Source: Acidobacteriota bacterium (GTDB lineage Bacteria; Acidobacteriota; Terriglobia; Acidiferrales; UBA7541). From it: a stretch of 64,000 bases of DNA. The notes beneath the pieces are model-generated. The model was not told where the DNA came from and searched no databases. It saw only the letters and a list, made by a program, of their open reading frames with translations. Where the stretch lies: positions 43,252-107,251 of the forward strand of contig JABCZF010000013.1 of assembly GCA_013289825.1 (NCBI GenBank), read 5' to 3'. Position numbers and translations under genes: made by a program. Positions 46,833-55,896 of the stretch are shown piece by piece; within the stretch, counting starts at the first letter, position 1; every line of letters starts with the position of its first letter.

Positions 46833-49196
46833 TTATGGCATTACGGAGATTCTCTTGCCTGAGTAGCGAACCGTCCTGTCCGCGTTTTCCGTTAGACCGC
46901 CGCCAGTTCCGTGATTTTCGCTGACGAAGATGACGCGGAAGGCGCGATTCTCGAGCATGCCCGGGAAAGAACCGGTGCGATCGCCTATGGTGAGGGTGTG
47001 CGTGGCGTCGTCCCAGGAGAAGAGAATCGTTGAATACGCGCCCTTCTCGTAATTGTAGGTGTCATTTTCATCTTCGTACAGAGTGAAGGTGCCGTTCGCG
47101 CCGCGATAGACGCGAACCTCGATCGGATTGGTGGATTTTTCGGCGGCATATTCAACGTCAGGTCCAAGCGGAAGAATGGAGCCGGCGCGGACGTAGAGAG
47201 GCATGCGATCGATGGGAGACGGTGCGTCGAGTGTGCGGCCGCCTTGGATTGTGGCGCCGGTCCAGAAGTCGTACCACTTGGCGGTCGGAAGATAGAGATG
47301 GCGAGCGCTGGCGCCTGGCTCAGTGACCGGATTTACGAGAATAGCAGGGCCGAAAAGAAATTGGTCGCCGATGTTTTGCGCGCGAATGTCTTCGCGGAAG
47401 TCCATGACCAGCGGACGCATGATGGTGTAGCCCTCGCTCGTGGTTTTCCACGCGAGAGAGTAGATATAGGGCATCAAGCGGTAGCGCAGGTTGTCGTAGG
47501 CGACCAGAGTTTCTTGGGCGTCGGGGCCGTAAGACCACAGCTCGTTTTGGTTGGTGGTGCGAGTGCCGTGGACGCGAAAGATGGGACAGAACGTACCGAA
47601 TTCGAACCACCGCACAAAGAGTTCCCGGTAAGCGGGTTCGTCGGGATTTGCTGCGACGAAGCCTCCGATGTCGGTGGTCCAGTAAGGAAGCCCTGAAAGC
47701 GAATAATTTAGGCCAGCGGGAATTTGCCGTCGAAAAGTTTCCCAGTTGGGGTCAACGTCGCCGGACCATGCGGTGACGGCGTTGCGCTGGGCGCCTGCAT
47801 AAGCGGAGCGCGAGAGGATGAAGACGCGCTTTTTGTCGGAGGCTTCGCGCTGACCTTCGTAGACGGCGGTAGTGGTGAGAAGAGGAAACTCGTTGGCGTA
47901 ACGCGCGCCGTTGCCGATAGCGACTTTGTTTGTGACCAGGAGGTTGGTTTCGCGACCTTCGGTTTCAGGTTCGGTGGTGTCCAGCCACCAGGCGTCGGCG
48001 CCAATTTTGAAGAGGGCTTCGTTCATGAGGCTCCAATAGTATTTCCGCGCATCAGGATTGAACGCATCGTAGAGCGCCATGCGGGGTGGATGAAAACTTT
48101 GGACTTTTGTGCGGTCGATGAAAAAGCCGCGCTTGTCCATGTCGTCGTAGACGGACGAGCCGGGACGGAAATAAGGCCACACGGAAATCATCAAATGGAC
48201 GTTGTTTTTGTGGAGCGCATCGATCATGCCTTTGGGATCGGGGTAGTTCTTGTTGAAAACGGGCTCGCCCATGGTGTTCCACCAGAACCAGTCTTGAACG
48301 ATGTTGTCGAGCGGGATGTGTAGGTCGCGATATTTTTGGGCGATGGCGAGAAGTTCCGCCTGCGAGTCGTAGCGATTCTTGCATTGCCAGTAGCCGTAGG
48401 CCCATTTGCCGAACAGCGGGGTGGTGCCGGTGAGTTCGCGATAATCCGCGATGAGCCGATCAAAGTCGGGGCCGTAGAAAAAGTAGTAGTCCATTGAGTC
48501 GGAGACTTCCGAACTCCAGTACAAGGCGTGGACAAAGCGATTGTCGAAACGACTGCGCGAGCCGTTATTCCAAAAGATGCCGTAGCCCTTGCTCGAGAGG
48601 AGCAGAGGAATGGAGATATTGGTGTTGTCCTGCGAGAGGTCGACGGATTCGCCGCGGTAGTTCCAAACACCGGCTTGATGTTGGCCGAGGCCGTAGAAGG
48701 CTTCTTGCGTGTCCCACATGTTGACGAAACGTTCGGAGTGGTAGGTTCTTTCGCCGTTGACTTCCGCTGGGGTGAGCGTGCGGGTGTTCTCCTGTGTGAG
48801 TTTGTGACCAACGGAGTCGATGAAGACGATAGAACTGTCGGCGCGGGTGATTTCGATTCTCAAGCGTGAGGTAGTTAGCGTGATGAGTTTAGCGTCGTCG
48901 GAGTACAGAGTGAACTCGGTCTTAGGCCAGGACTTCTTTGTGACTAGAAAGTCGCTGCGCTGGGGCACGTCTCGTTCTTTGGAGTAGACGACGTGGACGA
49001 TCGAGTCCGAACAGACTTGGAAACGCAGGAAGCCGGACTGGAGAACCAGGACGACACCATCGGGTCGCGGATCGGCGGAGGTGACCGGGTTGAGCGGCTC
49101 CCACTGAGCCAGGAGAGAAGGCGCGACCGCTAAGAAGAATAGGAGGAAGAGGGAAGCGGAGCACTGGTAGCGATCGAGGAAGGATGCGAGTCGCAT
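46833..49196 (-). CDS. GH31 alpha-glucosidase/alpha-xylosidase, secreted
   Basis: A 787-residue family 31 glycoside hydrolase with a signal peptide (about 1-30, 'SLFLLFFLAVAPSLLAQW'), N-terminal beta domain, TIM barrel and C-terminal beta domains. The barrel shows 'FGKWAYGYWQCKNRYDSQAE', 'IVQDWFWWN' and the nucleophile Asp406 in 'WWLDTTEPETEG'. The acid/base region is 'WSGDVDPNWETFRRQIPAGLN' around residue 480. The DTTEPE form is found in the alpha-xylosidase-like GH31 branch that trims xyloglucan oligosaccharides. Neighbouring mutarotase, symporter and xylulokinase genes fit xyloside use. It is divergent from the mutarotase gene across a 244-base region. Confidence 0.9.
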   Translation of the reverse strand: MRLASFLDRYQCSASLFLLFFLAVAPSLLAQWEPLNPVTSADPRPDGVVLVLQSGFLRFQVCSDSIVHVVYSKERDVPQRSDFLVTKKSWPKTEFTLYSDDAKLITLTTSRLRIEITRADSSIVFIDSVGHKLTQENTRTLTPAEVNGERTYHSERFVNMWDTQEAFYGLGQHQAGVWNYRGESVDLSQDNTNISIPLLLSSKGYGIFWNNGSRSRFDNRFVHALYWSSEVSDSMDYYFFYGPDFDRLIADYRELTGTTPLFGKWAYGYWQCKNRYDSQAELLAIAQKYRDLHIPLDNIVQDWFWWNTMGEPVFNKNYPDPKGMIDALHKNNVHLMISVWPYFRPGSSVYDDMDKRGFFIDRTKVQSFHPPRMALYDAFNPDARKYYWSLMNEALFKIGADAWWLDTTEPETEGRETNLLVTNKVAIGNGARYANEFPLLTTTAVYEGQREASDKKRVFILSRSAYAGAQRNAVTAWSGDVDPNWETFRRQIPAGLNYSLSGLPYWTTDIGGFVAANPDEPAYRELFVRWFEFGTFCPIFRVHGTRTTNQNELWSYGPDAQETLVAYDNLRYRLMPYIYSLAWKTTSEGYTIMRPLVMDFREDIRAQNIGDQFLFGPAILVNPVTEPGASARHLYLPTAKWYDFWTGATIQGGRTLDAPSPIDRMPLYVRAGSILPLGPDVEYAAEKSTNPIEVRVYRGANGTFTLYEDENDTYNYEKGAYSTILFSWDDATHTLTIGDRTGSFPGMLENRAFRVIFVSENHGTGGGLTENADRTVRYSGKRISVMP

Positions 49197-49440
49197 GAAA
49201 ATTCCGGAACTCCGTGTACGATAACGTTACTTTGGGGACGACTGCTCGGGGCACATTGGCACCGCGGCTCCACCATTGTCAATGGCCTTCAACAAGCCGA
49301 GGATCGGCCGAGAGGGGCTGGACGGGCTCGGCAAGTCTAAGAAAAATAAGGAGAAGATTCGCGATTGATGAGTTTTTGTGATACAAGGCGTGGGGAGAAT
49401 CAATGCATCCCGAGGGTCTGGAGGGTGGAGGAGGATCGGA

Positions 49441-50589
49441 ATGTTGCTCTGGGGGAGAGTCTGCATGATGGTACTTTTGATGGCTTTGAGTCCGGAGTTT
49501 CGATCGTCAACGCCCGGTAAAGAGGCGCAAGCGGCGGCAAACAAAGGCGCGCATGTGGAGAAAGCGGCGTTTGGGCAGACCGCCGATGGTACGGCGATCG
49601 AGTCTTACACCATTTACAACTCGCAGGGGGCTTCTGCCAAGCTGATTACCTACGGCGCTACAGTCGCTGAACTTCATGTCCCGGACAAGAACGGCAAGAT
49701 GGGCGATGTGGTGCTGGGATTTGACAATCTTGAGGGATACTTGGGGCCGCATCCGCATTTCGGCGGGGCGATCGGGCGGTACGGCAACCGCATCGCGAAG
49801 GGGAAGTTCACGCTGGATGGCAAAGAATATCAACTGGCGATCAACAATCCGCCGAACAGTTTGCACGGGGGACCAACTGGCTTTGACCGGCGAGTGTGGA
49901 AAGCGCAGCCGGTCGAAGTGAAGGATGGAGCGGCTGTGCGGTTTACTTATCTTAGTAAGGATGGAGAGGAAAACTTTCCCGGGAATCTGACCGCCAGCGT
50001 GACCTACAAGCTGACCAACACGAATGAGTTCGGACTGGAATACTCCGCCGAGACCGACAAAGATACAATTGTGAATTTGACGAACCACAGCTACTTCAAT
50101 CTGGCGGGTTCGGGAGATGTGCTGAAGCATGTTCTTTATTTGAATGCGGACAAGTACACCCCGGTGGATTCGACGCTCATACCGACCGGCGAAATCGCCA
50201 GCGTCGAGAATACGCCGCTGGATTTCCGGAAACCCACGGCGATCGGGGCGCACATCGGCGAAATCAAGGATATCGGCGGCTACGACCACAATTATGGAGT
50301 GAACGGAGCGGCGGGGAAGCTGCGCATTGCCGCGCGGGTGACCGAGCCTACCTCCGGGAGGCAGATGGAAGTGTGGACGACGGAGCCGGGAGTGCAGTTC
50401 TATTCGGCGATCGGCCTCAACGGGAGCATCACGGGGAAGGGTGGAATTGCGTATCCGAAATACGGGGCCCTGTGTCTTGAGACGCAGCACTATCCGGACT
50501 CACCGAACCGTCCTAATTTTCCGTCAACCGTTTTGAAGCCAGGAACAAGGTTTTACTCGGAAACGATTTACAAGTTCTCGGCGAAGTGA
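49441..50589 (+). CDS. galM: Aldose 1-epimerase (mutarotase), exported
   Basis: This 382-residue protein begins with a short hydrophobic leader (about 1-22), then the GalM fold: 'SYTIYNSQGASAKLITYGA', 'VLGFDNLEGYL', substrate-binding 'GRYGNRIAKGKF', the His block 'NNPPNSLHGGPTGFDRRVW', 'TNHSYFNLAG' and the catalytic Glu near the C-terminus ('CLETQHYPDSPNRPNFPS'). It interconverts alpha and beta anomers of glucose, galactose or xylose. The ATG at 49441 has GGAGGA 7 bases upstream. The SSS symporter gene follows 92 bases downstream. The exported form fits processing of sugar released by the GH31 enzyme. Confidence 0.93.
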   Translation: MLLWGRVCMMVLLMALSPEFRSSTPGKEAQAAANKGAHVEKAAFGQTADGTAIESYTIYNSQGASAKLITYGATVAELHVPDKNGKMGDVVLGFDNLEGYLGPHPHFGGAIGRYGNRIAKGKFTLDGKEYQLAINNPPNSLHGGPTGFDRRVWKAQPVEVKDGAAVRFTYLSKDGEENFPGNLTASVTYKLTNTNEFGLEYSAETDKDTIVNLTNHSYFNLAGSGDVLKHVLYLNADKYTPVDSTLIPTGEIASVENTPLDFRKPTAIGAHIGEIKDIGGYDHNYGVNGAAGKLRIAARVTEPTSGRQMEVWTTEPGVQFYSAIGLNGSITGKGGIAYPKYGALCLETQHYPDSPNRPNFPSTVLKPGTRFYSETIYKFSAK

Positions 50590-50644
50590 TCCTGGGCTCG
50601 AGTTTTCTTGATCACAGCAGGGACTTTGTTGTTCGTCAGGAGTC

Positions 50645-50657
50645 GTAAGACGCTTAC
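50645..50657. promoter_or_regulatory. Short inverted repeat before symporter gene
   Basis: GTAAG-ACG-CTTAC lies 24 bases before the symporter start, with GAGGAG between. It could be an operator half-site pair or a weak mRNA hairpin. With 5-bp arms it may be chance. Confidence 0.25.
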
Positions 50658-50681
50658 AGAGGAGAAGCGATTCGGCACTCT

Positions 50682-52385
50682 ATGACCATTCCTTACGCGT
50701 TTATCGTACCCGCTCGCCTCGTTCATCTTTCCCCCGTTGACGTCATCATCGTCGTTTTTTATTTTGCGCTGGTGCTGGCCATCGGTTTCTACCTCCGCGG
50801 CCGCGCGAACACTGGCGAAGATTTCTTCATGGCCGGCCGCGAAATGACTGCGTGGGTGGCTGGACTCAGTTTCCTCTCCGCAAATCTCGGCGCCCTGGAG
50901 TTAATGGGCTGGGCGGGGTCGGCGTATCAATATGGCATTCTGGCGACGCATTGGTACTGGATCGGGGCCATCCCGGCGATGTTGTTTCTTGCGCTGGTGA
51001 TGATGCCTTTTTACTACATTTCCAAAACACACTCCGTTCCAGGCTATTTGAAATTGCGTTTTGGAGAGCCTGCGCGTGCAGTCTCTGCGGTTTCGTTTGC
51101 ATTTATGACCGTGCTGATGAGCGGCGTCAACATGTTCGCGATGGCCAAGGTCATGCAGATTGTGCTTGGTTGGGACATCAATTTCAGCATCTGGGTATCG
51201 TCGCTGACGGTGGCGGTTTATGTGACCCTCGGTGGATTGAGGTCGGCCATTTTCAATGAAGTGCTGCAGTTCTTCTTGATTTGGGCTGGCGCACTGCTGA
51301 TTCCCATTCTTGGCCTGTATGAAGCCGGCGGCTGGAGCAACCTGAAGCTACAGATTGCCCAGCGGGCGTCAGATCAGTACGTTCACCTGTGGTCGGGTTT
51401 GGGTTCCTTCACGAACAATCCGATGGGCATCAACTGGATTGGCATTGTGTTCGGGCTGGCTGCGGTCATCTCCATGGGCTACTGGACGACAGATTTTCTT
51501 GTCGTGCAACGCATCCTCGCCGCTAAAGATATTCGCAGTGCGGAGATGGCCCCCATCATCGGAGCCGGTTTCAAGATGTTTGTTCCGCTCATCGTCATTC
51601 TGCCGGGACTCCTGGGCCTGGCCGTGCTTCCCATGAAGCTTGTGCCCGAATCGGTGGCGGCTGTCACCGGAGCGCACAGCTACAACGACGTGCTCCCGTT
51701 AATGCTGGCCCGCTACTGCGGTCCCGGTTTGCTGGGCCTTGGAATTACGGCGCTGATTGCCGGTTTTATGTCGGGCATGGCTGGGAACGTGAGCGCGTTT
51801 ACTACCGTCTGGACATATGACATTTATCGGCCGCTGATCAATAGCAAGGGTACGGACCACCACTACGTGAACATGGGCCGGTGGACCACCGTGATCGGCG
51901 TGCTGATCAGTGTTGGCACCGCGTATTTGGTGATGCAGTTCGCGAGCATCATGGACTATGTGCAGGCGCTGTTCAGTTTTTTTATCGCGCCCCTGTTCGG
52001 CACCGTCATACTCGGCATGCTGTGGAAGCGAGCGACAGGGCCGGGAGGCTTCTGGGGATTGCTCTGCGGCACAGTATCTTCCGTAAGCATGTGGGCTTGG
52101 GTGAAAGCAGATCCATCGGCTTTGCGTTACGTGGCACTCTCGCCGCACGCTAAAGCCCTGGCGCAGGATATGTTCCAAGCGCTGTGGTCGTTTCTCGTCT
52201 GCGTGATCGTGACGGTTCTGGTGAGTTTGGCGACGAAGCCCAAAACGGAGGCGGAGTTGACAGGCTTGGTTTATGGGTTGACGCCCGTTCCGTCCGTCGG
52301 AAATATTCCTGTGTATCAGAAGCCTGTTTTCTGGGCGGGTGTGGTCGGTGTCGTGTTTTTTGTTCTAAACATCATTTTCTGGTAG
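50682..52385 (+). CDS. Sodium:solute symporter (SSS family), probable sugar transporter
   Basis: A 567-residue protein with about 14 membrane segments and SSS motifs: 'DVIIVVFYFALVLAIGFYL', 'NTGEDFFMAGREMTAWVAGLS', 'GVNMFAMAKVMQ', 'TDFLVVQRILAAKDIRSAEMA' and 'SGMAGNVSAFTTVWTYDIY'. It moves a solute with sodium. The context (mutarotase, GH31, xylulokinase) points to a monosaccharide such as xylose, galactose or glucose. The start is ATG at 50682 with GAGGAG upstream. A 69-residue membrane protein gene follows by 23 bases. Confidence 0.9.
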   Translation: MTIPYAFIVPARLVHLSPVDVIIVVFYFALVLAIGFYLRGRANTGEDFFMAGREMTAWVAGLSFLSANLGALELMGWAGSAYQYGILATHWYWIGAIPAMLFLALVMMPFYYISKTHSVPGYLKLRFGEPARAVSAVSFAFMTVLMSGVNMFAMAKVMQIVLGWDINFSIWVSSLTVAVYVTLGGLRSAIFNEVLQFFLIWAGALLIPILGLYEAGGWSNLKLQIAQRASDQYVHLWSGLGSFTNNPMGINWIGIVFGLAAVISMGYWTTDFLVVQRILAAKDIRSAEMAPIIGAGFKMFVPLIVILPGLLGLAVLPMKLVPESVAAVTGAHSYNDVLPLMLARYCGPGLLGLGITALIAGFMSGMAGNVSAFTTVWTYDIYRPLINSKGTDHHYVNMGRWTTVIGVLISVGTAYLVMQFASIMDYVQALFSFFIAPLFGTVILGMLWKRATGPGGFWGLLCGTVSSVSMWAWVKADPSALRYVALSPHAKALAQDMFQALWSFLVCVIVTVLVSLATKPKTEAELTGLVYGLTPVPSVGNIPVYQKPVFWAGVVGVVFFVLNIIFW

Positions 52386-52408
52386 TTCACGTCGCCGGAG
52401 GTTGGAGC

Positions 52409-52618
52409 ATGGTTTCCATTTGGTTTTTTATCGGGATATCGTTGCTTGTCAACGGACTGCTGATCCTGGGAGCCGGCTTGTACGAGTGGCAGAATCCGCC
52501 TGCTCATCCGGAAATAGTGTTGTTCAAGCTGCACGCGGGCCTGTGGTGGGGCGCGCTGATGACAGTGATAGGAGCGGTGTACTGCTACTACTTCAAGCCA
52601 GGGCAAAAGAAAACTTAA
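52409..52618 (+). CDS. Small two-helix membrane protein, possible symporter partner
   Basis: A 69-residue protein with two hydrophobic stretches ('SIWFFIGISLLVNGLLILGAG' and 'GLWWGALMTVIGAVYCYYF') joined by 'YEWQNPPAHPEIVLFKLHA' and ending in a basic tail. The ATG is preceded by GGAGGTTGGAGC. It follows the SSS symporter by 23 bases. Small membrane subunits are known beside other SSS transporters (for example YjcH with ActP), so a partner role is plausible, but I do not recognise this family. Confidence 0.7.
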   Translation: MVSIWFFIGISLLVNGLLILGAGLYEWQNPPAHPEIVLFKLHAGLWWGALMTVIGAVYCYYFKPGQKKT

Positions 52619-52675
52619 CGATGGAGAATGGCGGCGTTTGAATCGGCTGAGGTTGCGCTTGCCTGAATTTGCTCC

Positions 52676-54193
52676 TCATTTGGCGGAAGTAGTTTGATTC
52701 TCCGCGAAGATGGAATGTAAAGCCGGATAGATCCGGCGGTAAGTTTGATAGCCGCGCTGCATGATGGCGCTGGTTTCTTTGGTTGCGCTCACGCGCTTCG
52801 CAACACGCACTGCGGCGTCGCAGGCTTCGTCCACACTCTTCCAGCAGCCTGATCCCACGCCTGCGAGGATCGCGGCGCCATAGGCCGCGCCTTCTTCCGC
52901 TTTTAGGATTTCGACCTCGTGAGCATACACATCTGCCTGGATTTGTTGCCAGAGCGGCGAGCGAGCACCTCCGCCGCCGAGGCGGATGCGTTCGACGGGA
53001 ACGTGAATTTCGTCAAAGATGCTGAAAGTGTCTTTCAGGCTGTAGGCCACCCCTTCGAGAATCGCACGGATCAGATGGGAGCGTGTGTGTGAGGCGGAGA
53101 GGCCGACAAAGGCGGCGCGCGCGAAGGGATCGAGATACGGAGTCCGCTCGCCCATCAGGTAGGGCGCCCAGAAGGCGCCGTCGGAGCCGGCCGGAACGGT
53201 GGCGGCTTCAGCGGAGAGGCGTTCATAGGGATCACGGCCGTCGTCGGCCCCGGCGCCAAAACGATCGCGGAACCAGCGCAGTGAGAGACCGGCCGCTTGC
53301 GTTACACCCATGACGTGCCAGCGGTCGGGGATGGCGTGACAGAAAGTGTGCAAGCGTCCTATGGGATCGAGCGAAGGACCATCGGTTGCGGCAAAAACCA
53401 CACCGGATGTTCCGAGGGTGGCGCTGACGACTCCGGCGCGCGTGATGCCCATACCCACGGCACCGGCTGCTTGATCGCCGGCACCGGCGACGACCGGCGT
53501 TCCCGCGCGGAGACCCGTCGCGTCCGCTCCTGCGCCGGAAAGTTTGCCGCAGATTTCCTGTGATTCGAATAGCTTCGGAAGAAGCTTGACGTCGATGCCA
53601 GTCTTGTTGAGCACTTCGCTCGACCAGGTGCGGTGGGCGACGTCGAGCAGCAGCGTTCCCGAAGCGTCTGCCACATCAATGGCGGATTCACTGGTGAGGC
53701 GGAGGCGAACGTAGTCTTTCGGCAGCATGATTTTGCGGACGCGCTGCCAGTTTTTTGGTTCGTGCTCTCGCACCCAAAGGAGTTTGGTGACCGTGAAATT
53801 TGTTAGCGGGGGATTGCAGGTCCACTGGATCAGGCGTTCGAGGCCGATGGTGCGCTCAAGTTCTTTGGCTTGGGCTTCGGTTCGTTGATCGCACCAGATC
53901 AGAGCTGGGCGGATGACTTCGTTGTTTTCATCGAGGAGGACGGCGCCGTGCATTTGGCCGGAGAATCCGACGGCAGCGATGGATTCGGCTGCCAGGCCCG
54001 AGGCCTGGAGGGCTTTGCGAATCGCCAGTGCGGCGGCGCGCCACCAGTCGCGCGGATCTTGCTCTGCCCAGCCGGGTTGCGGGCTGGCGAAGTCGGCGTG
54101 CTCCTCCGTGCCCGACGCAAGGACCGTGCCGTGTTCGTCGAGGAGGACGGCCCGGGTTCCGCCGGTTCCAACGTCGATGCCGAGGATGGGAAT
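52676..54193 (-). CDS. xylB: Xylulokinase with non-canonical ATT start
   Basis: A 505-residue FGGY kinase. N-terminal 'PILGIDVGTGGTRAVLLDE' is the phosphate-binding region. 'PGWAEQDPRDWW', 'GFSGQMHGAVLLDE', the catalytic Asp in 'AGAGDQAAGAVGMG' and 'RIRLGGGGARSPLWQQ' are all present. It phosphorylates xylulose. The codons before the first internal ATG (53953) are clearly family sequence, yet an in-frame TAA sits at 54206-54208. No ATG, GTG or TTG lies between it and the conserved N-terminus. AAGGAGG (54198-54204) is followed after 4 bases by ATT (54191-54193), so initiation at ATT (or ATC at 54185-54187) is likely, unless the T is an error for G. Confidence 0.9.
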   Translation of the reverse strand: MPILGIDVGTGGTRAVLLDEHGTVLASGTEEHADFASPQPGWAEQDPRDWWRAAALAIRKALQASGLAAESIAAVGFSGQMHGAVLLDENNEVIRPALIWCDQRTEAQAKELERTIGLERLIQWTCNPPLTNFTVTKLLWVREHEPKNWQRVRKIMLPKDYVRLRLTSESAIDVADASGTLLLDVAHRTWSSEVLNKTGIDVKLLPKLFESQEICGKLSGAGADATGLRAGTPVVAGAGDQAAGAVGMGITRAGVVSATLGTSGVVFAATDGPSLDPIGRLHTFCHAIPDRWHVMGVTQAAGLSLRWFRDRFGAGADDGRDPYERLSAEAATVPAGSDGAFWAPYLMGERTPYLDPFARAAFVGLSASHTRSHLIRAILEGVAYSLKDTFSIFDEIHVPVERIRLGGGGARSPLWQQIQADVYAHEVEILKAEEGAAYGAAILAGVGSGCWKSVDEACDAAVRVAKRVSATKETSAIMQRGYQTYRRIYPALHSIFAENQTTSAK

Positions 54194-54197
54194 ACGG

Positions 54198-54204
54198 CCT
54201 CCTT
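54198..54204 (-). promoter_or_regulatory. Ribosome-binding site that fixes the xylB start
   Basis: AAGGAGG on the minus strand sits 4 bases before ATT and 10 bases before ATC. It is the only strong Shine-Dalgarno match near the conserved N-terminus and supports initiation at a non-canonical codon. Confidence 0.6.
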
Positions 54205-54313
54205 CTTAAGCCAGGGTTGCGTTTAGACTTGCCCGAGACGCAGGTTCCGACACCCTATTGGTGAAGGAGAGAATTAGTTCGAGAAACCAGGCCGAGCCAG
54301 CGCTAAGCGGTTG

Positions 54314-54327
54314 CGTGAACGTTCACG
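54314..54327. promoter_or_regulatory. 14-bp perfect palindrome, candidate LacI-type operator
   Basis: CGTGAACGTTCACG is a perfect palindrome with central CG, as in LacI-family operators. It lies in the divergent region between xylB (minus) and the Gfo/Idh gene (plus), where one regulator could control both. Binding is inferred from symmetry only. Confidence 0.5.
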
Positions 54328-54352
54328 GTGGACATTTAAGACCAGTAGAATG

Positions 54353-54408
54353 GGCTTGTCAACGCGGAGCGGAAGGGAATATCCGCGTGACTGCCCGATT
54401 GACAAGCC
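54353..54408. repeat. Nested inverted repeat upstream of Gfo/Idh gene
   Basis: The outer arms GGCTTGTCAA (54353-54362) and TTGACAAGCC (54399-54408) are perfect complements. Just inside them, CGCGGA (54363-54368) pairs with TCCGCG (54382-54387). The element begins 25 bases after the 14-bp palindrome and ends about 75 bases before the ATG. It may be a paired operator or a leader-RNA hairpin. Confidence 0.55.
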
Positions 54409-54484
54409 GCACCGACGAACACAGAATGCGAGCGCCGAAACTTTACTAGAGTTGGTGGCAGTAGCGCCGAGAGGAGTTCACACG

Positions 54485-55819
54485 ATGAGCGATTCAGACG
54501 AAACCATCGATCGCAGAGGATTCTTGAGCAAGTCTGCTGCACTGATTGCGGGCGGGGCTGCGCTACCAAGTAGCGCGCTCTCGTACGAGAGAATCGTTGG
54601 CGCGAACGACCGGATCTCGCTGGCGCACATTGGGATAGGGAGCCGCGGAAGCGATTTGGACTGGATCGCGGCGCAACTGCGGACAAGTCACAACGCCGAG
54701 ATGACGGTGGTCTGCGATTTATGGAAGCTGAACCGGGAGAAATCGGCGGCCACAAATGCCAAGTATTATGGGCGCGCGCCGCGAACTTTTCAGTATTTGG
54801 AAGATGTGCTTGCGTTGAAGGACGTTGACGGCGTGATTATTTCCACGCCGGAACACTCTCATTCGCCGATTCTGAAGATGACGGTGGAGGCAGGCAAGGA
54901 CGCTTACGTTGAAAAGCCAATGGGTAACGTGCTGGCGGACGTAAAGACGGCTCGGGACGCCGTTTTGAAGAGCGATCGGATTGTGCAGGTCGGGACGCAA
55001 CATCGCAGCGAGCCGTACCAGAGAGCGGCGCACGATCTGGTGCAGACGGGAGTGCTCGGGGAAGTGAGCAAAGTCGAGATCGTTTGGAATTATCACGGGC
55101 CGAGATGGCGCGGTCGCGAGGAGACGAACTTACTTCGCGAAGAAGATACGGATTGGCGCAAGTGGTTGCTGACGAAGCCCTACCGACCGTTTGATCCGAA
55201 AGTGTACTGCGAGTTTCGTTTGTACAAGGAATTTTCTGGCGGAATTCCGGATCAGTGGATGAGCCACGCGCTTGATCTCGTGCACTGGTTTATGAAGGAC
55301 AGCTTTCCGCGCTCCGTTGCGGCACACGGTGGAATTTTTGCGTGGCACGATGGCCGGGAGAACGCCGATACTTTCCAGGCGTTGTTCGAATATCCCAAGG
55401 GTTTTCTCGTGAGCTACGCGACGAGTTTTGGGAATGACTCACCGGCTTCGACGCGCTACATGGGGAAGAAGGCGACGCTTACGAATATTGGCGGTGAGGG
55501 CAGCCCACGCTATCAATTGGTCGAAGAGAAGGGCAATCACGAGGACGATGCGGACATCGACAAGAAGCGGCCGGCGAAGTACGTTCTGCTCCCCGGCGAA
55601 ACGAAACTACCTCCGTTGGGCATCGACGACAGGACGCTGGAGCACATGACGAATTGGTTCGAATGCATGAGGTCGCGGCAGCAGCCGCATTGTACGGTAC
55701 AGGATGGGTTCGCGCACTCGGTTGCGAACATGATGTCGACGGAGGCCTACTGGTCGGGCAAGAAGCAATACTGGGATGCCGCCGGCGAAACATTTGGCGA
55801 TCGGGCGCCGGTGAGTTAG
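54485..55819 (+). CDS. Tat-exported Gfo/Idh/MocA-family oxidoreductase
   Basis: A 444-residue protein with a Tat leader ('IDRRGFLSKSAALIAGGAALP') and a Rossmann NAD(P) domain ('ISLAHIGIGSRGSDL'). The family Lys motif is 'DAYVEKPMGNVLAD' (about 140-153). A C-terminal alpha/beta domain with 'EFSGGIPDQWMSHALDLVHW' follows. Tat export would carry out the enzyme folded with its bound nucleotide. Such enzymes act on sugars or cyclitols, and some are glycosidase-like. The start ATG at 54485 has GAGAGGAG upstream. The divergent xylB and the TIM-barrel gene downstream suggest a sugar-related substrate. Confidence 0.9.
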   Translation: MSDSDETIDRRGFLSKSAALIAGGAALPSSALSYERIVGANDRISLAHIGIGSRGSDLDWIAAQLRTSHNAEMTVVCDLWKLNREKSAATNAKYYGRAPRTFQYLEDVLALKDVDGVIISTPEHSHSPILKMTVEAGKDAYVEKPMGNVLADVKTARDAVLKSDRIVQVGTQHRSEPYQRAAHDLVQTGVLGEVSKVEIVWNYHGPRWRGREETNLLREEDTDWRKWLLTKPYRPFDPKVYCEFRLYKEFSGGIPDQWMSHALDLVHWFMKDSFPRSVAAHGGIFAWHDGRENADTFQALFEYPKGFLVSYATSFGNDSPASTRYMGKKATLTNIGGEGSPRYQLVEEKGNHEDDADIDKKRPAKYVLLPGETKLPPLGIDDRTLEHMTNWFECMRSRQQPHCTVQDGFAHSVANMMSTEAYWSGKKQYWDAAGETFGDRAPVS

Positions 55820-55896
55820 ATGAGCCTGAAGCTGAGTGACCGGTAGTTTGGTTGGCGATCGTGGCCCCGCAGGGGATGGCACAGGCGCTCCATCGA

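Noticed and set aside
49222..49229. TAACGTTA in the GH31-galM promoter region as an operator
   Set aside because: Only 8 bp are symmetric and the flanks do not match. It is too short to list as a site on its own.
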